Positions 45,067 to 54,476 of a DNA stretch of 64,000 nt are shown here, one piece after another (the first letter of the stretch is position 1; each line of letters begins with the position of its first letter). Location: NCBI GenBank assembly GCA_009746045.1, contig RPFO01000333.1, positions 1,337,674 through 1,401,673 of the forward strand, read 5' to 3'. Source of the DNA: Mesostigma viride (Eukaryota > Streptophyta > Mesostigmatophyceae > Mesostigmatales > Mesostigmataceae). Below the pieces are notes generated by a model. It was given only the letters and a program-made list of their open reading frames with translations, did not search any database and was not told the DNA's origin. A program made the position numbers and the translations under genes.

Positions 45067-46649
45067 TGCCGCTTGGGGCATCATTGATTGATGCAGACGA
45101 TATCAGTAGTAACTTAACATGTATTTATTTTTCCTAATGAGAATAGCCGCCTATATGGTATTGGCATGCATGCTTGGGGAGTCCAAGATCGAGGTACCGG
45201 CGATCCTTTGAGGGTCCCGTTCAGCGTGCCACCCTCCCACTACAATCATGGCGCAACTGCCGGCTGTGTGGGCCCGGCGCATGCACCGGCCGGGTCAGGG
45301 GGGGTGCATGGGCCTGCATGCTGCTGTGCACGCTCCCCCACCGCTGGCAGCCACCCAGTGTACAGCCATACGCAATACGCAATCATACGGGGCCCATGGG
45401 TATGGTGTATAATACGCCATACGGGGTATAATACGTAAATCATACGGGGACTCTTGAAAATGCTGTTTTTTGCATGGTTCAGGGGGTTCTTCAACATTCT
45501 GACCAATCAGGCATGTTTTCTTTGTGTTCTTGCAATGCACCACATGCCTATATGTGACACATCATCTCATGACATTGGCATTACCGTTGCTGCTTACAAG
45601 TACAAGCATTGTCCTGTTTGATTATTAAGTCTCTTAAAAGCACACCATAACAAAGTTGTATGCACAATCAGTGCACACCTGAAAAGGATAATAACACAAG
45701 TAGATATGCATGCGCAATGACACTTGCAGAGGTATAGAGATTGCTGCCACCATTACTGTATGTTGAACTTAAAACCACGTCATCTCTGGCAGCATGGAAT
45801 TGCTATATACTAGGACTGAAATACAGCACACGGTCAGTCGGCCAACTTGCCAAAAGTAATAAGACATTGTGCCAGAAACAGACATCTTGCCTACTCGTGG
45901 TAGGCCACCATGCAATATTGATCTACATGAAGCAAGAATCCATACGGGCTGCCAACAATGTGGCTAGCGTGCAGGATACCATGCATGCCAGCAACCCGAC
46001 CCAGCTTCCCTAAACCATTAACACATATGGTACGGTGGCTGGCTAGCAGCAGCCTGCATGGCTAAATAAGGCATTTATGTGCATCGCGAGTCACACCAAA
46101 TACCCTGCAGCCTGCGACGTAATGCCTCCGGCGGCCTCTTGCACTCGCTCACTCTTGCCTCCTTCGCATACGTAGCGCCCATGATATGGCGGGTGCTAGC
46201 CTTGCTCGGGTGGTAGAACCCGAGAATTTTGCATCCAAAAGTGTGCACGTCACTGAGCTAGTAGTTACCTGTCGGCTGCCCTTTCTTGTTGAGAGTCTGT
46301 TCTTTCACCATGTGTGTCCAGACAGTCTCGAATACGGCCTGCATCTCGTCGGCCCCATTATCATCGTGTTCCATAGACCCACACCATCACCGTCGCTAGC
46401 CATGGTGCCTGGATGTCAATTGTGCTACGATTAAATGTTAGGTGCCAGATGCGCGCCCTTGTTGGCAGCCAACATTAACTTCGTCACCTAATTTCCTCGT
46501 CCTTCGTCTCCTAGACCCTAGTCCGACACTCAGCAATCTGCAGCAATGCACGTACAGTCGTACATGCACGGCCAGCTTGGCACCTGCATCTAGTTCCGGC
46601 TCCACGTGCCGTCCAAAATGATGCCAGAAGCTACTTCGAACGAGGTTCA
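45067..46649. other. No supported gene
   Basis: Contains a GTATAATACGCCATAC-type palindromic block near 45404-45440, related to 46740-46791. A few frames under 100 codons (45741-46013, 46186-46434) have no recognisable domain. Confidence 0.4.
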
Positions 46650-46791
46650 TACGCAAAAAATACGCAAAAAATACGCAATACGCAAAAAATACCCAAAAAA
46701 TACGCAGTGCGTATTTTTTTCCCCATTTTCATACGGAAATCTTGCGTATGGCGTATAATACGCGCCATACGGCGTATTATACGCCGTATGG
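46650..46791. repeat. TACGCAAAAAA repeats followed by nested perfect palindromes
   Basis: 46650-46705 has several 11-12-bp TACGCAAAAAA units. Downstream, GGCGTATAATACGC pairs exactly with GCGTATTATACGCC across an 8-bp loop. The second arm is itself inside a 27-bp palindrome, CCATACGGCGTAT-T-ATACGCCGTATGG. Confidence 0.85.
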
Positions 46792-46859
46792 CTGTTCACT
46801 GCAGCCACCCAGCTTGATCGTGGCGGAGTCACCACAAACTTTCCTCTAATCGGATTCTT

Positions 46860-47113
46860 CAGTGCACCTTAAAATTCCGCTCAATCCCTTGAAGGACAAA
46901 CCCCCAATCCCCATGCTCATATGCTTTCCGAAATGACCGCGGGTCATTGAACTTGGCTAGCTGTGCCCCACATGCCTGGCACCGTGCCGAAGTTAATGCG
47001 CAGTGTTTTTCAACCAGCACGTTGCTCGACCTTGAGAGACAGATCCCATGCATGTCAATACATCGAGGCATTTCCATCTTGGCGGATATCGATGCCAACA
47101 TGTGACCCTGCAT
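46860..47113 (-). CDS. Hypothetical ORF fragment with a CxxC motif
   Basis: About 84 open codons on the minus strand (HGICLSRSSNVLVEKHCALT, then ARCQACGAQLAKF and SFRKAYEHGDWGFVLQGIER). It reads like real protein sequence and has a Cys-x-x-Cys pair, but has no start, no splice context and no recognised domain. It may be a remnant of an element gene, since it lies among other decayed coding pieces. Confidence 0.3.
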
Positions 47114-48108
47114 GTCCGAGGGGCGTGGGCCGCGGGAGCTGCATATGTACGCGCCGCGCCTGTTATAACCAATAGTTTAATGCCAACGCGTACCCCCTAG
47201 TACTTGAACATATCTACTCCGGCACTGAGGGTAATTTGACTGCTGACAATGTACGCTGTTCAGTGGCTATATAAGCCGGCGCCTGAACTGCGCGCTAGTG
47301 ACCTCAGTTCAGTTGCGGGCCCCTGCCGGCGCAGGGCGGCTGGCTCAATTATGCACCCTCGACGGCGGTGACAGTCAGTGAGTGTATGCTTGGACTATAT
47401 ACATACTTGTGCTTTAATAAGTGCGCTGGCGTTCTAATTCCGTAATCGATGCCCGTACGCTGTCAGACAGACCATGCACCCCAAGTGTCGCATGCAATGG
47501 ATCACCGCGCATGGTCATGTGCACCGCAACCTTGCGCCCAGCTAGCTATACATACATACAGCAGGCCCCGGAGCGCCGCCGCCCCGGCCCCCTATCAGAT
47601 TGGACCTACTTACTACGCCCTGTCCGCGGGTGCAGGGACTCGAAGTGCATGGTCAGAGGATGACCGATACGCCGAGATCATTGATCAACGCAATCAGGTC
47701 GATCCGCCTTCGTGGACGCGCAAATATGCCTTAATTTGATGCATGTACTGTCAGACCTGGATGCAGAACGCGGTGTAGTATAGATCTCAGTATTAACTTG
47801 ATCTGACACGCCACCCCACTACGAACTGCCTTCATGCATGTGATCAACTAATTGCCGGGATCGATCTAGGCTCTCAGCTGCTCCCTGAGAAACCCCGCGC
47901 CCGACCAGCCCCGCTCTATCCCTGCGCGACGCCCGCGCCGGGCGGGATGGTTGCTGCCTGGCTGGCACTATATATTAAAAATATAATTACTTACAGCAGA
48001 GTGAAATCACTCAAACCAAAGCAAACGCCCAGCTATAAACCTATATACAGAGCCATGTCAAAGCTCTATACTACGATAAGACCAATGGAAACGCCTAACG
48101 GGAGGAAC
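47114..48108. other. Mixed decayed sequence, no supported gene
   Basis: A plus frame near 47449-47739 is protein-like at its end (RSAWSEDDRYAEIIDQRNQV) but is isolated. Short palindromes (CATGCATG, AGCTAGCT, GATCGATC) are frequent. Confidence 0.35.
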
Positions 48109-48627
48109 CTAATAGCCCTGCTGCACCGCAAAATCAGCCCGCGTACGGCGGAGCATGATGTCAGCCATGGCCCGAGTCAGCGCCACCGACAAGCGCTGAC
48201 GCCAATATGACGTCCAGGTCCGCGCCGACCATGGGGCCCGCTGGCCCTCCAGGTCCAGCCGGTCCTCCCGGAGCCGGCAACACTCCTTGAAGAAGGCGGA
48301 GGTCAGGGGGCCCATGGCCCCAAACTCCTCCAGGACAAAGGGCACCACACGATGGTGCCCGACGTCGCCGTAGGCCAGGAGCTTGGCCCGCTCCGCCCGG
48401 TCCGCCGTGTAACCTGCCGTGAGGGAGGCCCCAGCCACGTGGCTAAGAGCCAAGGGCCGCGCCACCGAAACGTCAATAAGCAGATGCCGGCCACCCCCCT
48501 CAAAGTCCAGCACCACGATGTCAGGCCGGTGGTTGGGGGAATAGAAGGCTGGCACTATATATACTACGTTAAGCACAGGCCCGCCGCCGTGGGATAGAGG
48601 ATCTCGACCTGTACCCGTATACTTCAT
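48109..48627 (-). mobile_element. LINE C ORF2 C-terminal fragment
   Basis: The minus strand encodes about 170 codons, including RPDIVVLDFEGGGRHLLIDV and then FFKECCRLREDRLDLEGQ and SYWRQRLSVALTR. The first block (PD followed by D-V after a short strand) resembles the PD-(D/E)xK restriction-like endonuclease region of early-branching LINEs, which lies C-terminal to the reverse transcriptase. That is an inference from a short motif. The second block matches the insert at 23222-23633. Upstream coding is lost. Confidence 0.65.
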
Positions 48628-49029
48628 GAGCGGCTTATACTCTTATATAAGCATATACTGCCGCACACGCGCATGGAGTCCACTGAGGTGGAGACACAAT
48701 TAATTGCATGCCGCAGATTAATAAATCACTTGCGCCCACATGCATGGCCGCCAACCAGCCCAAGATTCAGACGATATATGTGTATAACTTTCGTGTTAAA
48801 TTACACTTCACTTCAAATAATTTTATTTTTCTATAATGAGATGAGCTATGTTAGTGCAGTCTCTGTGGCGTGCCCATATGCGCATGACACGCAAGTTACA
48901 CTTACTAATTGTGAATGCTCACACGGGTCGACATATTGCACCCACAGGGCCGATATGCCCCGCGGATCGTTTAGTTAGACGGGTCCGATTGAGCGTACCC
49001 TAGCTGTGGCATGCCTGTGGCGTGAGGGA

Positions 49030-49270
49030 AGGGGGGGTCTCTGCCCCCCTACCCCGGTTGTGCACACTCAGGGATAAGAAGCACTTAGGTAAGTAAGTAA
49101 GTACTTGCGTGTCATGCGCAAAGGCATGCCACGGAGTACTATGCTAATCTCATTAGAAAAATAATTACACAAAAGTTTAAACAAATATGCATCATCCCCC
49201 AACCGTTAAGCACTTAGGTGCTCCGTGATCGACTTCCCAATTAGGATCTCGAGTACGTGTTTAATTATTA
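49030..49270 (+). mobile_element. LINE A 3' tail copy split by a SINE-like element
   Basis: In plus orientation: GGTCTCTGCCCCCC, GTGCACACTCAGGGAT, then AAGCACTTAGG twice (49079-49089 and 49208-49218) bracketing the insert, then a degenerate stem-loop (49219-49255) and an AT tail. The stem-loop contains extra GATC, AATT, CTCGAG and GTAC compared with intact copies. Confidence 0.7.
49090..49207 (-). mobile_element. 118-bp SINE-like repeat, copy 2, with 11-bp target duplication
   Basis: Bracketed by AAGCACTTAGG. It contains TAAGTAAGTAAGTACTTGCG, GGCATGCCACGGAGTACTATG and CTAATCTCATTAGAAAAA. On the minus strand it ends in (CTTA)n. No pol III box B was found, so a tRNA origin is not supported. 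Confidence 0.75.
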
Positions 49271-51639
49271 ATATGACACTTACTTTGTTGTACATTACTG
49301 CACAGTTTCATAACCTAGCTGCGGCTTTATAGGACTTCGAGCCGAGGCGGCCCCGGCTGGCCATTGGGCCGGCCCCCGCACTGGCGCCCCCCACTGCACT
49401 GAGTGAGACGGACTTTGACCTGGTCCCACCGCTCTAGCTCCGGCGGCCCCCCTGGTGCGACGGCCCCCGCGACCGACGCCGTGGACTAGCTGTACGGCCA
49501 TGGGAATGGGCTGAGTGCCATCAATCTCCGGCCTGCAATCCTGAGTCCGCCGGCCATGCACATATATAATATATGCCCGGCGGACTGGATCGACATTTAT
49601 TATTTCACCGGAGGCCGGGAGGCCCCGGCACCTATAGCTGGTTTTGACATCCCTGAGCTTGAGCCTTTCCTCCGGCGGTTGTTTGCAACCGCAGATTCTA
49701 CAATATAATATGGCCTCCCCCGTGTCTATTAATTAATAAATGGCCTCCCCCGGGCGGCCCGCCGATGTAAATTTTGGAAGAGTCACTGCTGTACGTCCGG
49801 CCGGCCGGTCAATCAATGCTCTACAGTTAGGGCGAGACTCAGGGCCGGTCCGCGCGGCGCCGCGGATGCCAGCATTGAACTACCGCGACGTAGTATAATG
49901 CCTTCAAACTCAGCAAACCCCTGCTGAAAGTCTTCATGCGATCGTCTGACCCGCACATGCGTGCTAGCCTCCATTCCCGTGGCCTACTAAAGGTTAGTAG
50001 TCCCAGATAGATGGGCTTCCGAAGATCCGTGTTGGTCGCAATTGTGTTATGGTCACCAGTCATACCGCGCCGCCGGCCTGGTCGAGGATTAATAAGTACG
50101 TGGGCAGTACCTGCCCCCTTTCAGGCCCGTACGTCTTGCCATTGCATGCAGTATCAAGATCTGAACGTGGATTACACGGTACACCACACCAACTTAGGCA
50201 TTCGATACGGTTACAATTATGGGACGCCCTTCGATCATGCATGGGTGATCCTAGCTCTCCACCTGTTAATTCCACTGCATTATTATCCCATCGCACGTAC
50301 ATCGTTGAGATCATCCGCCAGTTCTATGAACCGGGTCCCATGAAGGCCAGGTCTGGACCGCTGACGGAAGTCACTTCCGCTAGCTCCCGGGCGTAACTTC
50401 TCGGGCCCTAGGACCCAGGAACGCAGCTGCACACAGGGGTGTGTACGTGGGAGGGCTGTGTGCTCTCCCCACCATATATCCGTATTTGCATTTAATCATT
50501 ATGGTGGACCGTACGTATATTATAATGGGGCGTGCACAAGGCCGCTTTGCCGTGGAGGGGCACCCACCGGGGATCGAGATCACGGCCGCGGAGTACGCCA
50601 GCTATGGCGGGGTTGACAAATATATGCACACTATACCGACTCAGTGACGCTCGATCTGATGCGATCTACGCTAGGGCCGGTCAACGACAGTCGACACGAC
50701 GCTCGTGGAGACCCCGGCGTCGGCCGCCCAACTCTGGCAATTAAGGGTCAGCTTAATTGTCACTGGAAGCGCAGGCGCGGTGGGGCTTGTACTGTATGAT
50801 CAGCAAGAAAACGGAAGTCATGGCCGCCATCGGCTAGTCCCTACATAGCTGCAGGCCGGACAGCCCCACCCACCCTCGGCTCTTGCCATAAACGGCAGCC
50901 CTTCCCCCTGGCCGGCAAGCTCCTTGGCAGCTGCATGGCTCCCCTCTGGACACGGCAGACGGTACACAATTCAGTTGCACCGATACTAAATATATCCGGC
51001 CCTCGGCCACCATAGATTCTCGATCTGCCATGCTCATGTGCAGCGTGGGACACAACAACAACAATTCAATTCAACATGCAACAACAGTCAACAACGCCGG
51101 CCCGCATTGGCCTGGCAGGCCTGCATGCATGGGCGGGCCAGGCACCTTCCCCGCCAGTGCTGAGCAGACCGGTTTCTGGATATCAAAGTACATGCGGCTA
51201 CCCGGCCAGTGAGTGCGTGGCGCAAGCGCATTCTGTTCAATTGGCCCTTAATTGCGATCGGTCCTTAGCATCCTCCTTTATGGCTGCGAGATGTAGACCC
51301 TGGACAAGGCGCTGAGAAAGCATCGGCACGGCTTCAGTCGGACACACCGTACGTACATCACTATAGAATGCTTCGCCAATCGCCACATCCTCGGCGTCCC
51401 CTACCAAGAGTGCCGCACCCGCCGCGGGCCGAGCTCTATGTACAGTCTGCGAGCTCCCTCCTGTCACCCATGATATACCATGCATCCGACACCGCGCCGC
51501 AGGTACTCTTTGCCAGCCGGCCATCTTGCATCCTCACAGACCAGGTGAGTACGTACCGATGTGGGCGGACGGGCGCCCTGGCCAATTACCATGCGCCAAG
51601 GACAATTGGATCATACATCTAGCTCCTCCTATGGCAGGG
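49271..51639. pseudogene. Scattered decayed coding fragments
   Basis: Protein-like pieces occur in changing frames: 49563-49708 (+; ADWIDIYYFTGG, then GFDIPELEPFLRRLFATAD) and 50540-50646 (+; GIEITAAEYASYGGVDKYMH). GC-rich coding-like stretches are interrupted by ATATAT, GTACGTAC and CTAGCTAG. I cannot assign a gene, and no splice model fits. Confidence 0.3.
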
Positions 51640-52072
51640 CCCTGGCCCTCGTACCCCCTCGCCACCCACTGGCCGACTTGTGCACGTCCCGCACCGACAA
51701 CACGGCGCGTCCCGTCAGGACCTATGTGACGCAACTGCTTGAGGATACAGGGCTTCTGCATGGGACTATCCACCATGCATACTCGATCCGTGCCGGCATG
51801 ATATATATTGACATGAGGAGAAATGGGCTGCACCATGCATTTACGATCAGCACAGGCTTCCTGAAGGATATGATCCTGTTGTCTCCCCACGGCCCGGCAC
51901 CCACGGCCCATGGTGCCGGCATGCTAGCATGCAGGTTATAGAAGTCCGTTGGTCACTGGAGGTTGTTGCCCCTTCAGAGGATTACCGCTACACTACATAT
52001 GCCGGTATCGCCTAGTCTGCCATTAGAGTACTTAGAGGACAGCTCGGACGAGGATTATATCCCCATCTAGTG
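51640..52072 (+). pseudogene. Possible tyrosine-recombinase-like fragment with acidic tail, copy 2
   Basis: An open stretch reads HPLADLCTSRTDNTARPVRT, then YVTQLLEDTGL and a block ending YSIRAG. Further on is LEDSSDEDYIPI with a stop at about 52070, matching 44813-45066. LL-x-x-x-GL followed by a (H)S-I-R-A-G block resembles box II of the tyrosine recombinases found in DIRS and Crypton elements. The expected His lies where GCATAC appears to carry a small insertion. The downstream catalytic Tyr is not identifiable. This is a weak assignment. Confidence 0.3.
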
Positions 52073-52129
52073 ACTAAATATCTGAATGGTTGGGATATAG
52101 GCTTTGGCCCCCCACGCCCCTCCCCACCA

Positions 52130-53028
52130 CCTTAACCGAATCCTCCATCCGCGCCCTCCTTAAGGAAGCTTTCGAGCATGCAGCACGTGACCCCCCTTGC
52201 CACAGATGTGGCGGCAATGGGCGGCACGCTGGCTGCTGAGCTCCCCACCATCTCGATCCACCGCCACCTCCACCCTCCTCGGCCTTCTCCACCGCCACCA
52301 CCCCCTCCTCCGACGCCATCACCGCCCAGCTCCGCGACATCGACCAGCGTCTTAAGGACAATGCCATCGCTATCGAGGTCCTGCAGAACACCGCAGGCCT
52401 CACCGCCCAGGTGGTGAAGGACATCGCCGCCAAGCCAGCCCTTGCTGGCCTGGCCGGCGATGCTCCTCCCATCACGACCTGGGCGGACATGCTTAAGCAG
52501 CACACCACCTCCACCACCTCCGCCGTCGCAGCCCAGCTCCAGCGGCAGACGCTTGACCTCCGCGAGGAGGCCGAGCTCGCCAAGCGCAGCCTCAACGCCA
52601 TCGTCAAGAACTTCGACATGGAGGAAGGTGAGAATTCCGAGAAGCTTGCACGTGCGTTTGAGAGCAAAATCCTTGCACGCATGGGCCTTCTTGGTGAGAT
52701 TAAGCTGACCGCCCACCGCCTCCCCCGCGCGCGGGGTAAGGCAGGGGCGCCTCCGCTTCTTCTCATCTTTGAGAGCCCATCGGACAAGATTTCGTTTCTC
52801 AGACGCCGCAAGCGGCTCGAGCACTCTCCCTTCACCGCGGACGACGACTTGACCCTGGCGCAGCAACAACGGCGACGGGAGCTATGGCCGACCTACCTCC
52901 AGCTCCGGCAGACCAAGGAGGGCCAGCCGGTGTACTGGAAGGGGGCGGCCATCTACGTCGGCCACAAGCCCTGGCACGCGACCCCCTCGACCACCGCGGC
53001 CCCAGCGACCCCAGACGCCCCAGCCTAG
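52130..53028 (+). pseudogene. LINE ORF1-like protein, truncated and frameshifted
   Basis: The N-terminal piece (QHVTPLATDVAAMGGTLAAE) is followed by a frame change in a Pro-rich stretch. From about 52310 the intact C-terminal two thirds (ITAQLRDIDQRLKDNAIAIE, then RLPRARGKAGAPPLLLIF and LTLAQQQRRRELWPTYLQ) runs to a TAG at 53026-53028. It is about 90% similar in protein to the 24-kb copy. Relative to that copy it carries an extra TCGA near 52253, which helps break the frame. Confidence 0.65.
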
Positions 53029-53253
53029 GGGAATACAGCAGCAGTAGTGTAGAATAGTTAGACCGTGGCCTTGTACATGCCCGCCTACTACAGGCACTAT
53101 ACCATGCAGCTGAGGCCTAGCATTTTTAGTCATGTACATGTGTGCCTATGATGAGCCACACTCCAGATGATGCCTCAGTAGCTTTATTTCAATATGCAGT
53201 GCCCATGCAGGGAGTCACTCTCTGCTGAGAAGCCATGCCCTAGCTCTTGTATA

Positions 53254-54240
53254 ATTAATTAATTAATTAAACTCGTGCTCCCGTTGGGGAGTCACGGAGC
53301 ACCGAAGTGCTTTTAATCCCTGTGTGTGCACTACAGGAGAAAGGGCAGAGACCCCCAGTCTCCTTCATGCCAAAGGCATGCCACAGCTGCAATCGGGCGC
53401 GGCTAGCTAGCTAAAAGGACAGGCTAACGATCCGGCAAACTGTGGGTGCAATAAGACCCATGTGAGCATATCATAGCAAGGAGCGTGGGCAAGTAATCTG
53501 AACATAGCCAGGGCGTAGCATGGCTGTACTAGGACTAGGCTAAGGCTATGGCTGGTTGTGTACCGTGCGTTGGCGGCACGTGACTAGGTGTGTTGGCACA
53601 GCTAGGCAACATTCTAGGCATGGCTGCCTTAGCGGCAGTGACGCCAATGGTTACAAGCTAGGGCTATTGCTATTCTAGCCCGCTGGGGGCGTCCACATCT
53701 TGTGGTTGATCATCAGGTCCCCGCCCCTCCAGTACACCTTGGGCTTCTGGGGGTCCTGCTTATGGCGGAGGTATTCCGGCCACAGGTCGCGTCGCTGCTG
53801 TTGCTGAGCGGGGGTGAGGTCGTCATCCAGCGTCCAGGTGAGGTCGTGCAACCGCTTGCGACGAGAGAGGAACCGCTGCTTATCCTCAGGGGAGGGGAAG
53901 GTGAGTAGGACTGGTGGGGGAGCCGCCTTGTCCCGTGAGTGGGGAAGGCGGTGGCACCCACGCAGTTCTACCTCACCTACCAGGCCCATGAGGGTAAGAA
54001 GCTGGTTCTTGAGCTCGTCAGCAAGAGAGGTTGACGTCTCACCTGGCTTCTGGGGGAAGCGACGTAGCACCACTCGGCACTCGCGGCGAGCGCGGTCGGT
54101 GACCTCCCGTTGCTGGGCCTGGCGGTGGTCCTCCAGCTCCTGGAGCTTTGTGGCGATGGCGTCGGTGGTGGAGGCGGTCGCTGACCGCAGCAGGTCCGCG
54201 TAGGAGAGCGGCGGGAGGTCGCCAGCATCCTGCCGGGGTG
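53254..54240 (-). mobile_element. LINE A insertion with 11-bp target duplication
   Basis: GCTCTTGTATA occurs at 53243-53253 and 54241-54251, while the related 25.57-kb sequence has one site. On the minus strand the insert is a 5'-truncated ORF1, the GTGAGCATATCAT region in inverse, the AGGGATTAAAAGCACTTCGG end, the stem-loop (53275-53302) and a (TTAA)n tail. It is the clearest LINE A 3' half in the window. Confidence 0.85.
53675..54237 (-). pseudogene. LINE A ORF1 C-terminal part
   Basis: About 187 codons are open from the truncation point to a TAG, with no start of its own. Coiled-coil end (ATKLQELEDHRQAQQREVTD), RRECRVVLRRFPQKPGETS, RLPHSRDKAAPPPVLLTF, FLSRRKRLHDLTWTLDDDLT and a Trp-Arg-Gly-Gly-Asp block near the end. 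It is closer to the 19-kb ORF1 than to the 24-kb and 52-kb ones, consistent with two ORF1 lineages. Confidence 0.75.
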
Positions 54241-54476
54241 GCTCTTGTATAGCTATGCTGATCTTCCCCCCCATGACAGGCTCCCCCTCAGCTGGGCATA
54301 GCTTGATAGATCATGGGGCTGCAGGTGTCCTGGGGCACCTAGAGCAAGGGTCGTTTACATTCCCACCCTTGCAGGAAGTAGCTTAGAATGTATGATAGGC
54401 TCATATGCCCCCTCTCTGGGCTATATGTGCTACAGATACTCCCTTGGAACGGAGTTATGTTCCTTTAATTAATTAA

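Larger units (their letters stand above)
52085..54476 (+). mobile_element. Half-LINE B, 5'-truncated, interrupted by a LINE A insertion
   Basis: An ORF1 remnant (to 53028) is followed by the same 3' UTR as 25355-25795 (GGGGAATACAGCAG, GCCATGCCCTAGC). This is split at 53254-54240 and then resumes (AGCTATGCTGATCTTCCCCC) to the LINE B end at about 54470. There is no ORF2 between ORF1 and the 3' UTR, as in the 23.8-kb copy. Confidence 0.7.

Noticed and set aside
24620-52330. Programmed frameshift in ORF1, because the 24-kb and 52-kb copies break with the same frame offset
   Set aside because: The breaks lie at different places: a C-run in one, and an extra TCGA plus other changes in the other. 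Independent decay explains both.
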